Assembly (NCBI GenBank): GCA_047495785.1
Contig: JBLDXI010000054.1
Location: 3,162,001-3,226,000 of the forward strand
Reading direction: 5' to 3'
Source of the DNA: Lepidodermella squamata
Lineage: Eukaryota; Gastrotricha
DNA length: 64,000 bases
Shown here: piece after piece, positions 51,406-64,000 of the stretch
Position numbering within the stretch: the stretch's first letter is position 1
Layout: each line of letters begins with the position of its first letter
Program-made: the position numbers and the translations under genes
The notes under the pieces: model-generated
What the model saw: the letters and a program-made list of their open reading frames with translations, nothing else
Told to the model about the DNA's origin: nothing
Databases searched by the model: none

Positions 51406-54400
51406 ATGTCCGGCGATCCATTCAGCCGGCGAATTACTCACGACCCGCCTAGTTATGACCTGAATTCTGCTAAATTTGACGTCCAGGCCTATATGGACAA
51501 GGTGGTTCGAGAGAAAACGCTGTCGGGTATAGTCGAACTAGAGGCGACTATGGGTCAGGAGATGCGTCAGATGGACTCTGAAATGCAGACGCTGGTCTAT
51601 GAAAATTACAGCAAATTCATCACGGCAACGGATACAATTCGGCAGATGAAGTCGGATTTTCACCGCATGGAAGTCGAAATGTCGAAACTGAGCGAGCACA
51701 TGGGTGAGATAACGTCGGCTAGCGAGTCGATTTCGAATCGCTTGTCGGATAATCGCAAGAAAATGGCCAAGTGGATGGGCGTTCACAACTGCTTGAAAAA
51801 ACTCGATTTCCTGTTTCACCTTCCGGAAACTCTTGAAAGGTCAGTTTCGTTTTGAAATTAATCTCGAAAAATTTAGGAAAAATTGGAAATATCGATTTTT
51901 GATCATTTACCTAAATGCCGAATTTTAATTGATAAATTTATACCCTTACGAGGGGTAATATTGGACTGAACCCTGTTTTTCGAAGTTTATAACTATCCTT
52001 TGCTCAACAATTCCTGAAATTTGAACCTAAGGTTTGCATGTTGATTCCTGCAATGTCAGGGAATTTTCCTATTTTTGCATGTTTTTCGGAAATTTGATAC
52101 TTGTTTTGCTAACCTTGGACACCGGGCGGTTAGTCCATGAAGTTCATTTGCATATGGAAGGGCCTTGTGAGATTTGAGAATCGTCCGTGAAAATTTAGAT
52201 CAAATTTTGATAAACAGTTTGACTGTTTTTATAATGAATAATCTTAGTGGTGAATCTTAGTGGCATAATAATTTAATATAAATTGAAAATATAAAAATTA
52301 CCCTATTTTTCATATTCAATTGAGATTCCCTGCTCATAATTTTTACCTACGATTTCATGGAGAGAAGGCAACAGAACACTCATACCAATTATTTTTCGAC
52401 AATTTTTCACAATTACAAAGATGAGAAGGGGTCTTTCGATGACATTTTACCTGTTAGTATAGTTTTCGCTAGAGTCATCTTGATTTTTATTCCAAACGAA
52501 ATCTGATGTGACGGAATATTTAATGCAAAAAACCCAAGTTTTCAACTCGGATAGTTGAATAACTCTCCAAGCCCACAGTAATCAATCATGGTTTCCATGT
52601 CCACAATATTTAAGTATAAGAAATAATTTGAAAATAATTTATCTTTTAGGTGTATTCAATACGGGCAATATTCTGAGGCTGTCGACTATTATTTGGGCGT
52701 GAAGCGAGTTTTGGACAATTTCAGCGACAAGCCATCTTTTCAATCGATCCGCGCCGATTGCGAAACCGTCATCGAAAAATTGAAAGCCGCCTTAAAAGCA
52801 GAGTCTTTCCGATATGATAGCTCAACCGGGGCCGCTCCAGGCGGCAATAAGCGACGGGCTGAAAATATGGAACTGCTGCTAAAACTCGGTGAATCAGCCG
52901 AAAATCTATGTGAAGAATTCTTGACTAACGCGAACGAACGAATCGGGCGAGATCTAGATCAGCTAGATGAAGAGGTCAACAAAATGAAAGCTATGGAGGC
53001 AAAACGGCATTTGAGCATCGCCAGTGGTGGCTCAAGTGAGTCGACTACAACCAACAGCCGGCACAAAGGCTCGATTTCATCCGGCGATGGGGTGCCTAGC
53101 GATGTGTTATCCTTCGTTGATTTCGAGTCGAACAATTTTCTCGGCAGTTTGAGCCTGGTTATCAATGCGTACAACGCCATGTTCCTATCACGTGACCACG
53201 GTCAAGCCGAGTCGGATAATTCGATGCAACTGTATACGACTGCGATGAAAAAACTCGTTAGATTCGTCAATTTGACCATGCATCGGTACTTCAACGTTGT
53301 CGAGGAGCGGTTTAAACTCGAGCCTCAAGCGGCTGATACCGGCAATTTGGTGCGGGCGCTTGATAGATTCCACCGGCGGCTTCAAGCTATGACCCAGTTA
53401 CTCAATGACATTGATTTCAGTCAAACTGCTATGGAAGTTATTGCGAAAATTGCGCGGCAGGAATGCCAGAGGCGATTACAAGCTGCTCAGGCTCATTTCC
53501 ACGGCTGTCTTTCTGCGGTTAAACAGCGTTTATGCGACCCTAACGCGAGTAGCAATGATTTATCAACGACTCGCCCGGCTTCGCTTTCGATTACGAGTGC
53601 TAGTCAAGCGGCGAGCCAAGCGTCGTCTTCCTCGTCATCCGCAGCCACCTTGATGGTTCAGATGTTGGAATTTCTAAATACAACAGTGGTCAACCATCTT
53701 AAAGCAGCTCTGCTCAATTTGCAAGCTTTCCTCGCGACCGACATCACGTTTGCCGTCAAGCCGTACTTCCAGTCGACGTTTTGCGCTCAAGACGTTCGCG
53801 AGGGTTTCCTGGTCGCGTATTTCCGCTCGGTCGCTGAAACGTGCGAATCATTCGCCGCGCATCATCAGCTACCCGGGGTTAATATGGCTGGTGTACCTGG
53901 CCATAGCACTAATTCGGCCCATTCGCAACCACCCCCGGCGTCTTTTTTCCTGATTTTATCACGATTTTGCATTCAAATGGAGCAGTCGACAATCGGTTAT
54001 TTGCTCACCCTGGCCGATGAGCAGTTTTTGATTTCGCAATACTCGGCCCAGCAAAGTGGGAATTTCCATCTGCCAATGCCGCCCCTGACTGGTCGCACGC
54101 ATTTGTGTAACGAACAGAGGCGGGCCGCTGGGAAGCTACTGCAGCAATACGTGAGTGTAGCCGGGTCGTCGCTGTCGCAAATGGTGCGGAAATCGATCGA
54201 AGCTCGTGATTGGCTGTCAGGCTCCGAGCCTCGATCTGTCCGAACTGTTATGAAGCGAATCGTTGAGGAGATAACGGTAGCTGATCAACAGGTTGGGCAA
54301 ATGTTTGAGGAGGGCCAGCGGCGCGAGGATAGCGAGTCAAGTCGCCGCGGTGGCCTGGGAGGTTCTGCGTCTGTTCGCGGCTCCCAGCTACCGTGGCCGC

Positions 54401-54879
54401 GTTTCGGCGGGGCTATGCTGCACTCATCGCCCCATCGCAATCAACTGCACCCAAAACATTCGGTCAGCATTTCTGGTTCGACAAATGCGTTGGATTCGTC
54501 GAATTTGATTTCTCGACTTTTCACTGATAAAATTTCTATTTTCGGCCCGGTTGATTTCACGCAAGTCTCTATCATGACGGGAATCATCAAAATAGTTCTG
54601 AAGGCCCTCTTGGAATTCGTCCGCCTTAAAACATTCGACAAATTTGGCTACCAGCAAATTCAGGTATTTGCTCAATTTTTCATCGAATATATTATAATTA
54701 TGTTTTCTTTCAAGGTGGATTGTTACTATCTTCACCAGTATCTAACGCGATTTGTTTCGGATGAAAAAATTATTCAACAAATGTTGGAGGATGTGTTGAA
54801 TTCGGTGACATTCCGCTGCCTCGACGCTGTGCCTATGGATTGGCCTGTCGTTGCTCGCATTTGCGAACCAGCTTCGTGA
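51406..54879 (+). CDS. VPS51: Vacuolar protein sorting-associated protein 51 (GARP/EARP subunit)
   Basis: Exons 51406-51839, 52650-54663 and 54715-54879; introns 810 and 51 nt; 870 aa (human 782). Tethering subunit of the GARP and EARP complexes for endosome-to-Golgi and recycling traffic; cytosolic, on Golgi and endosomes. The N-terminal Vps51 region is clear: DPPSYDLNSAKFDVQAYMDK, then a coiled coil (EMQTLVYENYSKFITATDTI) and KKMAKWMGVHNCLKKLDFLF. Across intron 1 it continues CIQYGQYSEAVDYYLG. The C-terminus reads FGYQQIQVDCYYLHQYLTRF after removing the last intron, matching the family. That 51-nt intron is in frame and stop-free, so it can look like coding sequence. Ser-rich inserts (about 270-300 and 530-580) account for the extra length. 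Confidence 0.92.
51840..52649 (+). other. VPS51 intron 1 (810 nt)
   Basis: Long for this window. No ORF, repeat or RNA gene seen in it. Confidence 0.6.
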
Positions 54880-56694
54880 AAACTTGCAATATTATTTATA
54901 TCATCAAGTTGTGAATTTTTCGAAAATAAATTCCTTGAATATATAAAAAATGCGGATATGCTATCTAAAAAATTGATCAAGTGCATTACTAATTTATTGT
55001 TGATTCAAACCGTTGTGCTGTTTAGCATGTGCTTCAAGAAAATAAAAGTTTGATGAAAATGAATCAAACGGCTTTTTATTCCTTGCATAATTTAATTGTA
55101 TTTAGGACTCGTTATATACGCCAGAATCGTTCGAAAGAAGAAAACGTACTGACGTTGCAGAAAAATAATTGATATATGATATACCTACTGCCTTAAAATG
55201 ATAAAAATGAAAGAAAAATGTCGGGGAAATCTAGAAAAAAAATTCCTTTGTCTACCTCAATCGCTCTAATAATGCGCTGCGTGAGCGCTTGACTGGGTAA
55301 AAGTTGAAAATTATGTGTTTTCAAGAATAATATCAAAACTGGTAAGTTACGTCACCAGAACTCAGTTGTGCACCAGGTAACAGCCGAGTTTTTAGGGCTG
55401 TTCGCATGCCGCCGAGGTAATAATTGAGTTTTATTGTCGTGTGACCCCTCTTGCGTGCTCGCGTGCCCTGTAATACATGACGGCGGCACATGGTGTTGGT
55501 GAAGAGTGGTAGTCTCTCGAACGCTGATGACGATGCTGATGAAGAACAGAAGGCCTGTTTATATTGGGTGACCGCTCTCTCTCTTGCAGGAGTCAATTTA
55601 AATTAACAGAGATAGCCGCGCGCGCGCCGGGGTCAGTGTTTTTATGGCGGCGCACAGGCGACTTCCGAGCCAAAGCACCTCATCATCGTCTTCTGCTGAC
55701 CCTCACACAGCTGCGAGTGACCGAAACGAACTGTCTTTCTTCAGCTGCTATCGCTCATTCGATCTGTAGCTAGAGCTACTCGGTACAGGGTGTCCTTATC
55801 AACACGGACAGTAGTCGACGAGCGGGCTAACGCTTACCGTGTTTCATTTACGCGCTATTAAATAAAGCCCGAAAGCACTCAATTTTCGTCGTAACCTATT
55901 TACAAAGAGCCACCACTCAACGTTATAGGTATCTCCTGTGTAATGATGTTTGTTAGTTAGCCATTCCTTTATAGGGAGGATTCGGAATTTATTGCGCAGG
56001 ATTTCACAATTGTGATGTTTGCGTCCACCTTAATTCGGCGCGACTCATCGCTCAGATTTGTTTTCTCAAGCAAAGTTTTTCATCGGTGCCGCGCCCACCG
56101 GTAAATCATCATCATCATCACCATCATCACCGGGCGGCATTTCGACAGACTTCGGTCATCAGGCGTAATATAAGGCTTCGCAAATATAGTTCGAACGCCG
56201 CGCGGCTACTGTGTTGCCCGCCTGCAATAGGCTCGTCTTTCGCTCGCTTGATCCTACGGTACGCCCGGTGGCCCGCTGACGCCACGAGTTATTCCGGCGT
56301 CATCATGATTTGCTCTTCTCTTGGCGCGCGCAGCATAATAAGAACCTAAACCGCTTTCTCTCTCTCCCTCTCAAACAAATCGTGTAATTTTAGCAATATA
56401 ATGTACACAGTGTGCCCGGCTAAATATGCGCCCTACAAACGCCACGATTTTGTGAGACAAATTGTTTGCTTTTCACAAGCGTTCTCACCGTCACCGTGTT
56501 CATCGTGAAGTTTGATTACGACGAGCTCACGTGCTCGCAATGTGACACCCTAAAAATTTTCGTTCAACCTCTGAAAAATTGTTTGCGCGTGCTAAATTTT
56601 AGCAACCACAACGCCACCTTAACAACCTACCCAACTCTGTTTTATCACACTGTAATATGTTTTGTTGATAGCTTCGTCTTATGTTATAAAAAAG
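54880..56694. other. Intergenic region before the mosaic gene
   Basis: 1.8 kb without a supported gene. Contains a TTAAGGTGGA word on the minus strand (56024-56033), a short GCGCGCGC run near 55618 and an (ATC)n microsatellite at 56104-56131. Presumably promoter sequence. Confidence 0.4.
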
Positions 56695-59600
56695 ATGAAG
56701 ATTTTTTTAACCTCTGCGTTATTATTATGTCTCCATTTAATACCATCCGTGTCAACGACTGCGCCTAATGACGTCGAAGGTGTGTTACTTCCGCTAAGTT
56801 TCAACGTGACCTAATTGTTTCATTTTCGAATTTAGATCCTCAAGTCCCGGGCTATACTCGGTATCCGGGTAATTGCCGGGGGTTCGCTGTATCAGGGCCG
56901 CGGCCTGTTGCGAGGCCGAAACTGTGCGCCCAATTGTGCGACATGACTCCGGAATGCCGCGGATTTTCTTACTCGCCTTACCGCGGCGATTGTATCCTAA
57001 AATCACAGGCCTGCGACGACCCAGAGTCGTCCGGCCTTTACGTCTTCTTCGCTAAAATGACCGACAAAACCGCATCGCCAGATTTTGGTTAGCTTAATTT
57101 TGACATAAGCGAATATTGGAATGCCCGCCGATATATTACCGAATCAAGAATTAGACAATTTTTACCGATTTTAAGGTGGAATTTATCAAACACTTAAAAC
57201 GACCAGTGTCCTGTTTCAATTAACAGCATTGAATCTCTTGGTCTCCAAAGGAATTTTCTGATTTTTTTTTCACTTGATTTGGTTGCCAACATTGGCCTCG
57301 CCGCGCATGAATTAGAATAATGAACATGTAATTTTCTCATATTTCCTAACAGCTCGGCATTTAGCGCAAGATTTCGACCCAAATGATCCGATCGCCACAG
57401 ATAAAGGTGGCGAAGACCAAGCGGCAGCCGAGGGTAACAATGACGAAGGTGAAGAAACTATTGAGGAGGATGTGGACGGCGAGGACGATGCGCCAGCCGA
57501 CCAAGAAACCGCCGAGCAGCCACAAGCGCCGGTGCAACACGACTCTGAAGAAGTACCACGCGTTCAAATGCCACCCGTTGACGTGCCGGCTGGGTACGAA
57601 GCCATTGATGGCAACTGCCCTGGTCACACGATTCCGCCGACTGCCTCGAAGCCATTAGCTGAGTGCGCGGATCAGTGTACAAATACCGCGAACTGCGCCG
57701 GTTTCGCCCACTCACATTTCAGCAACGTTTGCTTGCTGAAATCAGCCACGTGCGATAAGGCCGTTCAAGGAACCGAGTACCGATTTTATAAAAGAAGTAA
57801 TTTTTCAAGTTTTGATGTGACGATTTTTTTATTAAATTACCCATTTTTTTAAGTTGCATTCCGAGCAAGTGATGACGAAGAAGATGTTGACAGCAAGCCG
57901 CCTGGTATTAGAGCCAAACTGGTTCAAAGGTTCCCGCTCATGACGTCGAACAAACCCGGCATGGCTGGTTTCACGCGAGCTGACGGTGATTGCGTGGACA
58001 CGTTCGATTTGAATGAAACTGATTTTTCGACAACGATGCCGACAACGACTGATCTAGTGCCGACTGATAACACGCAAATGCCGATTATTATGTACGACCA
58101 GATCATGTTTGGCCCGGTCAATATTCCGCTGAAAGACTGTGCTGAGCGGTGTAAGGCGAGCCGGCAATGCGCGGGCTTGTCTTTCCGGTTCCGTGACAAC
58201 ACCTGCTTACTACGCACCCGGCCATGCGATTCAGTCATGCCTAGCGAAGGGAGCAATTTCTACCTCAAAGGTAAATTTTTTGAAAACCTTCAATTCTGAA
58301 TTGAATTCATATTTTATAAAAATTTGTAATTTTACTAATTTTATTGTTTGAACAGAAACTGAACCTGGTTTGTTTTAGTTTTAATTTTGATTTTGGTGAA
58401 ATCACATGCATGGGATCTTGAAAATCACTCATTTAAATTATGGCAATTTTTAATAATTTTTCTTTCAATTTTAGCCGCCATGTCTTGTGCTCAAACCAAC
58501 GAGGGAAGCGAGTTTTTGGTTGCTTTCATGGCCAACCGGGCTGAACAACCGGCTCAGCGGCCGTTGGAGGTGTTCATCACTCACCCGCACGATCAGTCGG
58601 TCAACGTCACAGTTTCATCGTCTGATGGTCGGGCCAATTTGACCGCCGTTGTTGAACCCTACGGCGTGCAGCGCATCGAAATCCCTCATGACTTCCGCTT
58701 ATCCGATCTCGAGTAATTATTTTAAAATTATTTTAAAATTAAAGATTATTTAAAATTTGAAAATTCGTAATATTTTGAGTTATTAAATTATTTACTAAAT
58801 TTACAATTATAATTTCTGTTAAATCAATATCAAATATTGAATTGAATATTGGGGAGAGTTACGGAATTTTTAAAATTTAATATTTTTCCAGGCGTGGTGG
58901 TATTGTTGTGGAACGGAAATCCATTCTGATCTCATCTACCGGCCCAGTTGTTCTGTATGGTGTCAACAAGGAATATTTCACCACCGATGCATTCTTGGCC
59001 CTACCTCGCCGATCTGTCGGCCAGCGCTACTACATCGCCTGCCACTTCCCACCCACATTTTTCTGCCAGTTCGCAGTTGCGGCAACTCAAGATAGCACTG
59101 AAGTCACGATTACGCTACCGAAATTCGGCGCAACCAAGTCTTGGCAGGGTCGCCAGCCGTTGGTCGAGTGCGGTCTGACGCTGCCTGATGGTCGCCGGTA
59201 CTCGAACGGAGACACCTTCCGAGTCCGCCTCAACTTCTGGGACGCGTTGCAACTGCAGGACAAGTGCGACTTGACCGGTACTTTGATCGTTTCCGACAAG
59301 CCGATTTCAGTGTTTTCGGGCAACTTGCGAAGCTCGGTTGGCGAGGGTACAAGCACCCGTGATCACTTGGTCGAACAGCTGGTACCAGTCTCCGGATGGG
59401 GTACCGACTGCGCCGCGGTGCCAACCCCGAACCGGACTGTAGGCGACTTCTGGACAATCACTGCCGCGGAGCAATCGACCGATGTCAGCATCCAGCAGTC
59501 GTCGGGCCGTTTGGAGCTAGTCCGCCTCAATGCTGGCGAGACCTACCGGATGCGCGCCGATCCTCGCAGCCCTATGCATATCGCAGCTAACCACCCTATC

Positions 59601-62600
59601 ATGGTCGTTCAATACGTGCACAGTCAAACTGACCCGCGCGAACCTGCCGATCCGTCCATGCAGCTATGCGTACCATCCGAGCAATTCGGCTTCGGGTACA
59701 TTTTCGCCACTCCGATGGGCGTTGCTACCAGCTATGAGAACTACATCACCATCATCATTGGCCAGGGCATGGAGAAAGATTTGTTGATTGATGGCAAACA
59801 CCCTGTACTGCTGGATAACCACCATTGGGTTCCGATCCCTGGCATGGAACTCGTCACGTCGTACATGCGTGTCGATCCTGGTTCGCACAGAATCACCCAT
59901 CCGAATCCGACGACCAGCTTCGCGGCTTACATCTACGGCGCCGGTGACCGTGAGAGCTACGCCTTCCCGACCGGTACCTGCCTGCACGAGGTCACGTGCG
60001 AGCCGTCGTTCCAGGTGGTTGGCGATGGTAAAGATAACGACTGCGACGGTGTTTGGGACGAAGAAATTTGCGGAGATAGCCAAGATAACGACTTGGACGG
60101 CTTGATTGACGAAGATTGCTACGACACCAATCATGCGGAACTCATGGTACCGCCATGCGGTGAGTTAATTAAAATTTCCTATATAGCCCACCTTATTTAT
60201 GTTATTTTTTTACCAAGATCCTGGAAGAACTGAAGGTCGCCGCTTCGTCATCATGTTCCTGGAGAACAAAGCCGACCAGCCCGCGAATTTGGACCTCGAG
60301 CTGTATGTCACCCAAGGCCCGGATGTGACGGAAGACGCGCTCGTAACCGTGACGACCCCGCTTTTCGACGGTCACTTCAAGAAGGTGCAACACCTGAACC
60401 CACGCGAGATTGTCACGTTCACCCTTCCGGCTGGTATGAAGCACGAAGGAACCGGCAAATCGAACAAGGCCATCCTCGTCGAAGCTACGACTGATATTTT
60501 GCTATCTGGCGTTAACCGAGAGCGATTTTCGAGTGAAGCCTTCGCCGCGATTCCGATTGCTGAGCTTGGAACTGAGTATTTCGCGGTTTGCTGGTACCCG
60601 ACTACTGAGTCGTGCGTTGTCGGCATCGCCGCGGTTCATGATGGCACCCGGGTTGATATCACCCTGCCCCCGAAACGCGACTCGAAGCAGCCATTCGACA
60701 TCGACGGCGTCCAGCGACCTGATGGCAACATCGTCTTGAATCTCGACCAGTTCGAAACCTACCAAATCGCATCTCTCACCGACTTGACCGGGGCTAGGAT
60801 CAAATCTTCGAAGCCCATCGCGGTTTTCAGCGGTAACAGCCGGACATCAGTCGTGAACCAGGCCTCGCTGCAATCCACGAACCATTTGATTGAAATGCTG
60901 CCGCCAACTTCAGCCTGGGGTAACATGTTCTACACCGTCCCAACGCCGCTTCGAACCGGTGGCGATGTTTTCGTCATTGTGGCGTCGCAACGCGGCACCC
61001 GGGTGCAAATCAGCGGGCAACAACAGGAGCTGTACCTGGACGAACCCGGCGTTTTCCGCCAAATCGAACTGCCATCAGCCTTCTGCGGCCGTATTCAGAC
61101 AGATAAACCAGTTATGGTTGTTCATTTCGTCAAAAGTCAACGGTATCACGACGACCCTGAAATCGGTGTACCAGCCATGTCGATCCTACCATCGGTACAG
61201 AACTACGACGTGCGTTATACGTTCACTACGACAGATTTCGCCTCAGCGTCCGGCCCGGGCCCGGATACGGATTTCACCAACTACGTGTTGCTGGCGATTA
61301 AGGGCAGCCAATCGAGTGGGTTGCTGGTCGACGGTGATACGATCGATGTTTCGCGGTTCAAGAACGTCGAAGGGTCCGACTACGTCTGCGCCGTTGTTCC
61401 GGTTCGGTCACGAGTCAGCCACATGGTTCAACACACCCTGGTCAATGTCCCATTCCTGGCGTTGGCCTACTCCCACAGCGCCCATAGCGCCCACATGCTA
61501 CCCATCGGCTACAGGCTACGGCTCAGCACTGGCTGCGTGAAATGCAAGCAGGTCAAACCGTGCGATGGCGTGGATAACGACTGCGACGGCCAGGTTGAGG
61601 AAGAGTTCTGCGACGGCGTTGATAACGATAACGACGGTCTGATTGACGAAGATTGCTGCGGTGGCCCGCCGAAGTGCGGCCTCCAGACAAGCGAAGGTAC
61701 TGATTTCGTGCTCATGTTCATGGAAAACCGACCTGATCAGCCGAAATTCCTGCCGCTCGAGATCTACGTCGCCACCAACTTCGTCGATGGCCCGGTTGAA
61801 GTTGAACTATCCGCCCCGCGTTTCGACTCGTTCGCTCCGGTTGTTCGGAAGGTCATGCCTAATGATGTTACCCTGTTCACTGTGCCGAATGTACTCCGTA
61901 TGACCCGAACCAGTATTGAAAATATGGGAATCCGAGTCCGAGCTGTTAATCCCATCGTACCGCTTGTTGTTTACGGAATTAACAAGGAAGCGTATACAAA
62001 TGACGGATTCTTAGGCCTGCCAACCGCCGCTCTTGGTACGGATTATTTCGTCGTAGTGTGGAACCCAGCAACCATCGGTGGCCAGTTCGGTATCGCAGCG
62101 ACTGAAGGTAATAACACTAAATTCATCAAATTTTTCAATAACTTGATTTTTTCGATCAGATGATACTCAAATCGATATCCAGTTTTCGAATCCGATGGAG
62201 GAACTTCGCGTTGTTTTCAACGGCCGTGCCTATTCGAACAATGATTTGTTGAAGATCCGTCTCGACTCGTACCAGACGTTTTTGGCTATCAACGAAGTTC
62301 GCGAGTCTGATTTGACCGGAACTCGCATCAAGTCGAACAAGCCGATCGCTGTTTTCAGCGGCAACATTCGCACGTCGATTGAATTCACATCCGGCAACCC
62401 GTCTCGCGACCATTTAGTCGAGCAGATCCCGCCAACCAGCGTCTGGGGCAAGAGGTTCGTTTCTGTTAGCACGCCTGGCCGCACTGTGGGTGACTACTAC
62501 AAAATCGTGGCGAGCCTCTCGAACACTTTCGTCACCATCCGAACTGCTGAGAAGTCGGAGAGCTACTTACTGGCGAAAGCTGGTGATTTCAAGCAAGTCC

Positions 62601-64000
62601 GCATCAAGTCGTCGACCTGTGCTTATATCGAGTCTGACAACCCGGTTCTTGTCACTATGTTCGTGCTTAGCCAGGACGGCTCGGATAACCCGGAAAAGGC
62701 CGATCCTTCCATGATTATTATCCCACCCATCAACCAGTACCGTATTCGTTACACATTTTCGACGACAGATTACGCCGGTCTGACCCCGGGACAGGGTTAC
62801 ACCAACTACATCATGATGGCGGTACCGAGCCGAAAGGTCAACGGGTTGTTGTTAGACGAACGTTCCGTCAAGTTGTCGAACGTTTATAAGGTGGCTGATA
62901 CTGATTACTCATGCGGAACGATCACGGTGCAACCGGGTCGTCACACCCTGTTGCACGCCGATCAGGTCACGCCTTTCATGGGTATTTTATACGGCGCTGG
63001 TGACCGCGAGTCCTACGCATTCCCGATTGGTATGGAGTTGAAAACTCAGACTAAGTGCTACCCTTGCCCGCAAAAGGAGCCGTGTGATAACATTGATAAC
63101 GACTGCGATGGTAAAATTGAGGAGGAGATGTGTAACGGTAAGGACGATGACGGTGATGGCCTTATCGATGAGGATTGTTGCCAGCTGTCCACGCCGGCCT
63201 TCGCTAAGTGCTACGACACCAAGACTATTCAGGCTTGCTACGGTGAAACTGCGAATTTCTCGTGTAATGAGGGCCAGTTCGTCAAACTCATCACCGCCCA
63301 TTTCGGCCGCATTGGATTCGCCGGTGAGTTGAGTTGCCGCTCTCCGAACCCGCTCAACTGCCAGGGTCTGGAGCAGTTCTGCGGTTTCAACGATGTCTAC
63401 GGCGTTGTTGAGGCTAAATGCTTGGGCAGATCGAACTGCTCGATTCAGGTTAATCAGTACTCGATGGGCGACGCTTGCCGAGGTTCCCCGTGCCAACTCT
63501 GCCACCAATACCTGCACGCGATTTACACCTGTATCGATGAACAGGACATGTCCTGCTCGATTCTTGCCAGTCGTGCGAATGGACCTGGTGGCGATAGTGC
63601 GGTTTCGTCTCGCTTCAGTGCTTCAAGCACGTTGTCAGCCTCAGCAATGGCTACAGCTAATCCGACCTCGCAAGATGGTGTTTGCTCATCGGTCATCCCT
63701 CAAGCTGGTGAGAAATGCCAAGCGCCTGAATGCACAACCCAGCCAAAGCCAAGCCCTATGGACCTCCACATTCCGGCTGCTGCAAGGTATGGCGTGAAAT
63801 GATTCATGTAATTTTTCAAATTTTACAATTTTTCCCTTCAGATTCTCTGCATCAAGCGTGCATTCGTGGTGCCCATCTTTCTGCGACCGGAATAACTCAT
63901 TCCTTCAAATCGATCTCGGAGGCCATTATGAAGTGACAGGTTACCTGATGCAAGGTGCTCGCGCCCATGAGCAGTGGGTTAGCCGAGCTGGTTTCGCCTA
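56695..64000 (+). CDS. Giant secreted mosaic protein: PAN x3, IgGFc-binding/MopE x3, SUEL lectin, discoidin (3' end outside window)
   Basis: Exons 56695-56779, 56836-57087, 57353-57796, 57854-58270, 58475-58712, 58892-60159, 60218-62107, 62160-63786 and 63842-64000 (open at the window edge); at least 2126 aa. Signal peptide (MKIFLTSALLLCLHLIPSVS). PAN/apple domains at about 30-108, 176-258 and 280-395, the first two separated by an acidic linker. Then three units of an IgGFc-binding-type domain (about 404-845, 902-1343, 1390-1829), each with a VVLYGVNKE- or SGVNRE-like core and the repeated string KPIxVFSGN, and each followed by a Ca2+-binding-like MopE motif (DNDCDG..EE.C then DGLIDEDC). SUEL/galactose-lectin domain at about 1874-1989. 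A Ser-rich linker leads to an F5/8 type C start (WCPSFCDRN, LQIDLGGHYEVTGYLMQG). Probably extracellular matrix, cuticle or mucus; role unknown. Confidence 0.88.

Noticed and set aside
56466-56768. 100-codon ORF overlapping the start of the mosaic gene
   Set aside because: The overlapping frame from ATG 56695 gives a signal peptide and splices into PAN domains, so this one is a shadow.

Overview
The window is nuclear DNA from a small-genome invertebrate animal. Genes are split by very short introns: nearly all that I could place are 48-62 nt, GT-AG, in AT-rich context. All recognisable genes are animal orthologues: lariat debranching enzyme, an alpha-type nicotinic receptor, plasma-membrane Ca2+ ATPase, SYF2, BLM helicase, LST2, UBR7 and VPS51. 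Several + strand genes have a T-rich 3' splice acceptor only 10-25 nt before the ATG with no upstream exon. Two gene pairs are spaced like nematode operons (SYF2-BLM and UBR7-VPS51). This suggests spliced-leader trans-splicing, so an ecdysozoan (nematode first, tardigrade second) is my best guess. No marker in the window proves the taxon.

Layout. 1-1.5 kb: two convergent four-TM MARVEL-like genes. 1.7-3.1 kb: DBR1 (-). 3.65-6.1 kb: nicotinic receptor subunit (-, seven exons). 7.1-11.1 kb: two tandem F-box/LRR paralogues of FBXL4 type (+). 11.1-18.6 kb: gene-free, its second half full of triplet repeats, leading into the plasma-membrane Ca2+ ATPase (18.6-25.9 kb, +), which has two alternative last exons in the calmodulin-binding region. 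28.5-29.2 kb: 3' fragment of a LINE. 30.4-37.9 kb: SYF2 and BLM in operon-like order, with a 2-kb BLM intron that holds coding-like islands on the opposite strand.

38-45.5 kb is an accessory region of small genes for secreted proteins, mostly orphan. Two of them share a motif (WTK...KPM...VV..KS) that I do not recognise. Three others have a dibasic site followed directly by Gln, as in peptide-hormone precursors. Two non-autonomous DNA elements follow: a foldback element (43.28-44.11 kb) and a short inverted-repeat element with a 9-bp target duplication (46.77-47.14 kb). 47.4-54.9 kb: LST2, UBR7 and VPS51, all +. 56.7 kb to the end: the 5' part of a very large secreted mosaic protein (three PAN domains, three IgGFc-binding/MopE units, SUEL lectin, discoidin domain), cut by the window edge.

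Most of the functions are housekeeping: lariat turnover and splicing (DBR1, SYF2), genome stability (BLM), Ca2+ export, endosome and Golgi traffic (LST2, VPS51) and ubiquitin ligation (UBR7, F-box proteins). The two points most likely to be new are the small secreted-protein cluster and a 10-bp word, TTAAGGTGGA, found six times, five of them inside introns of five different genes.
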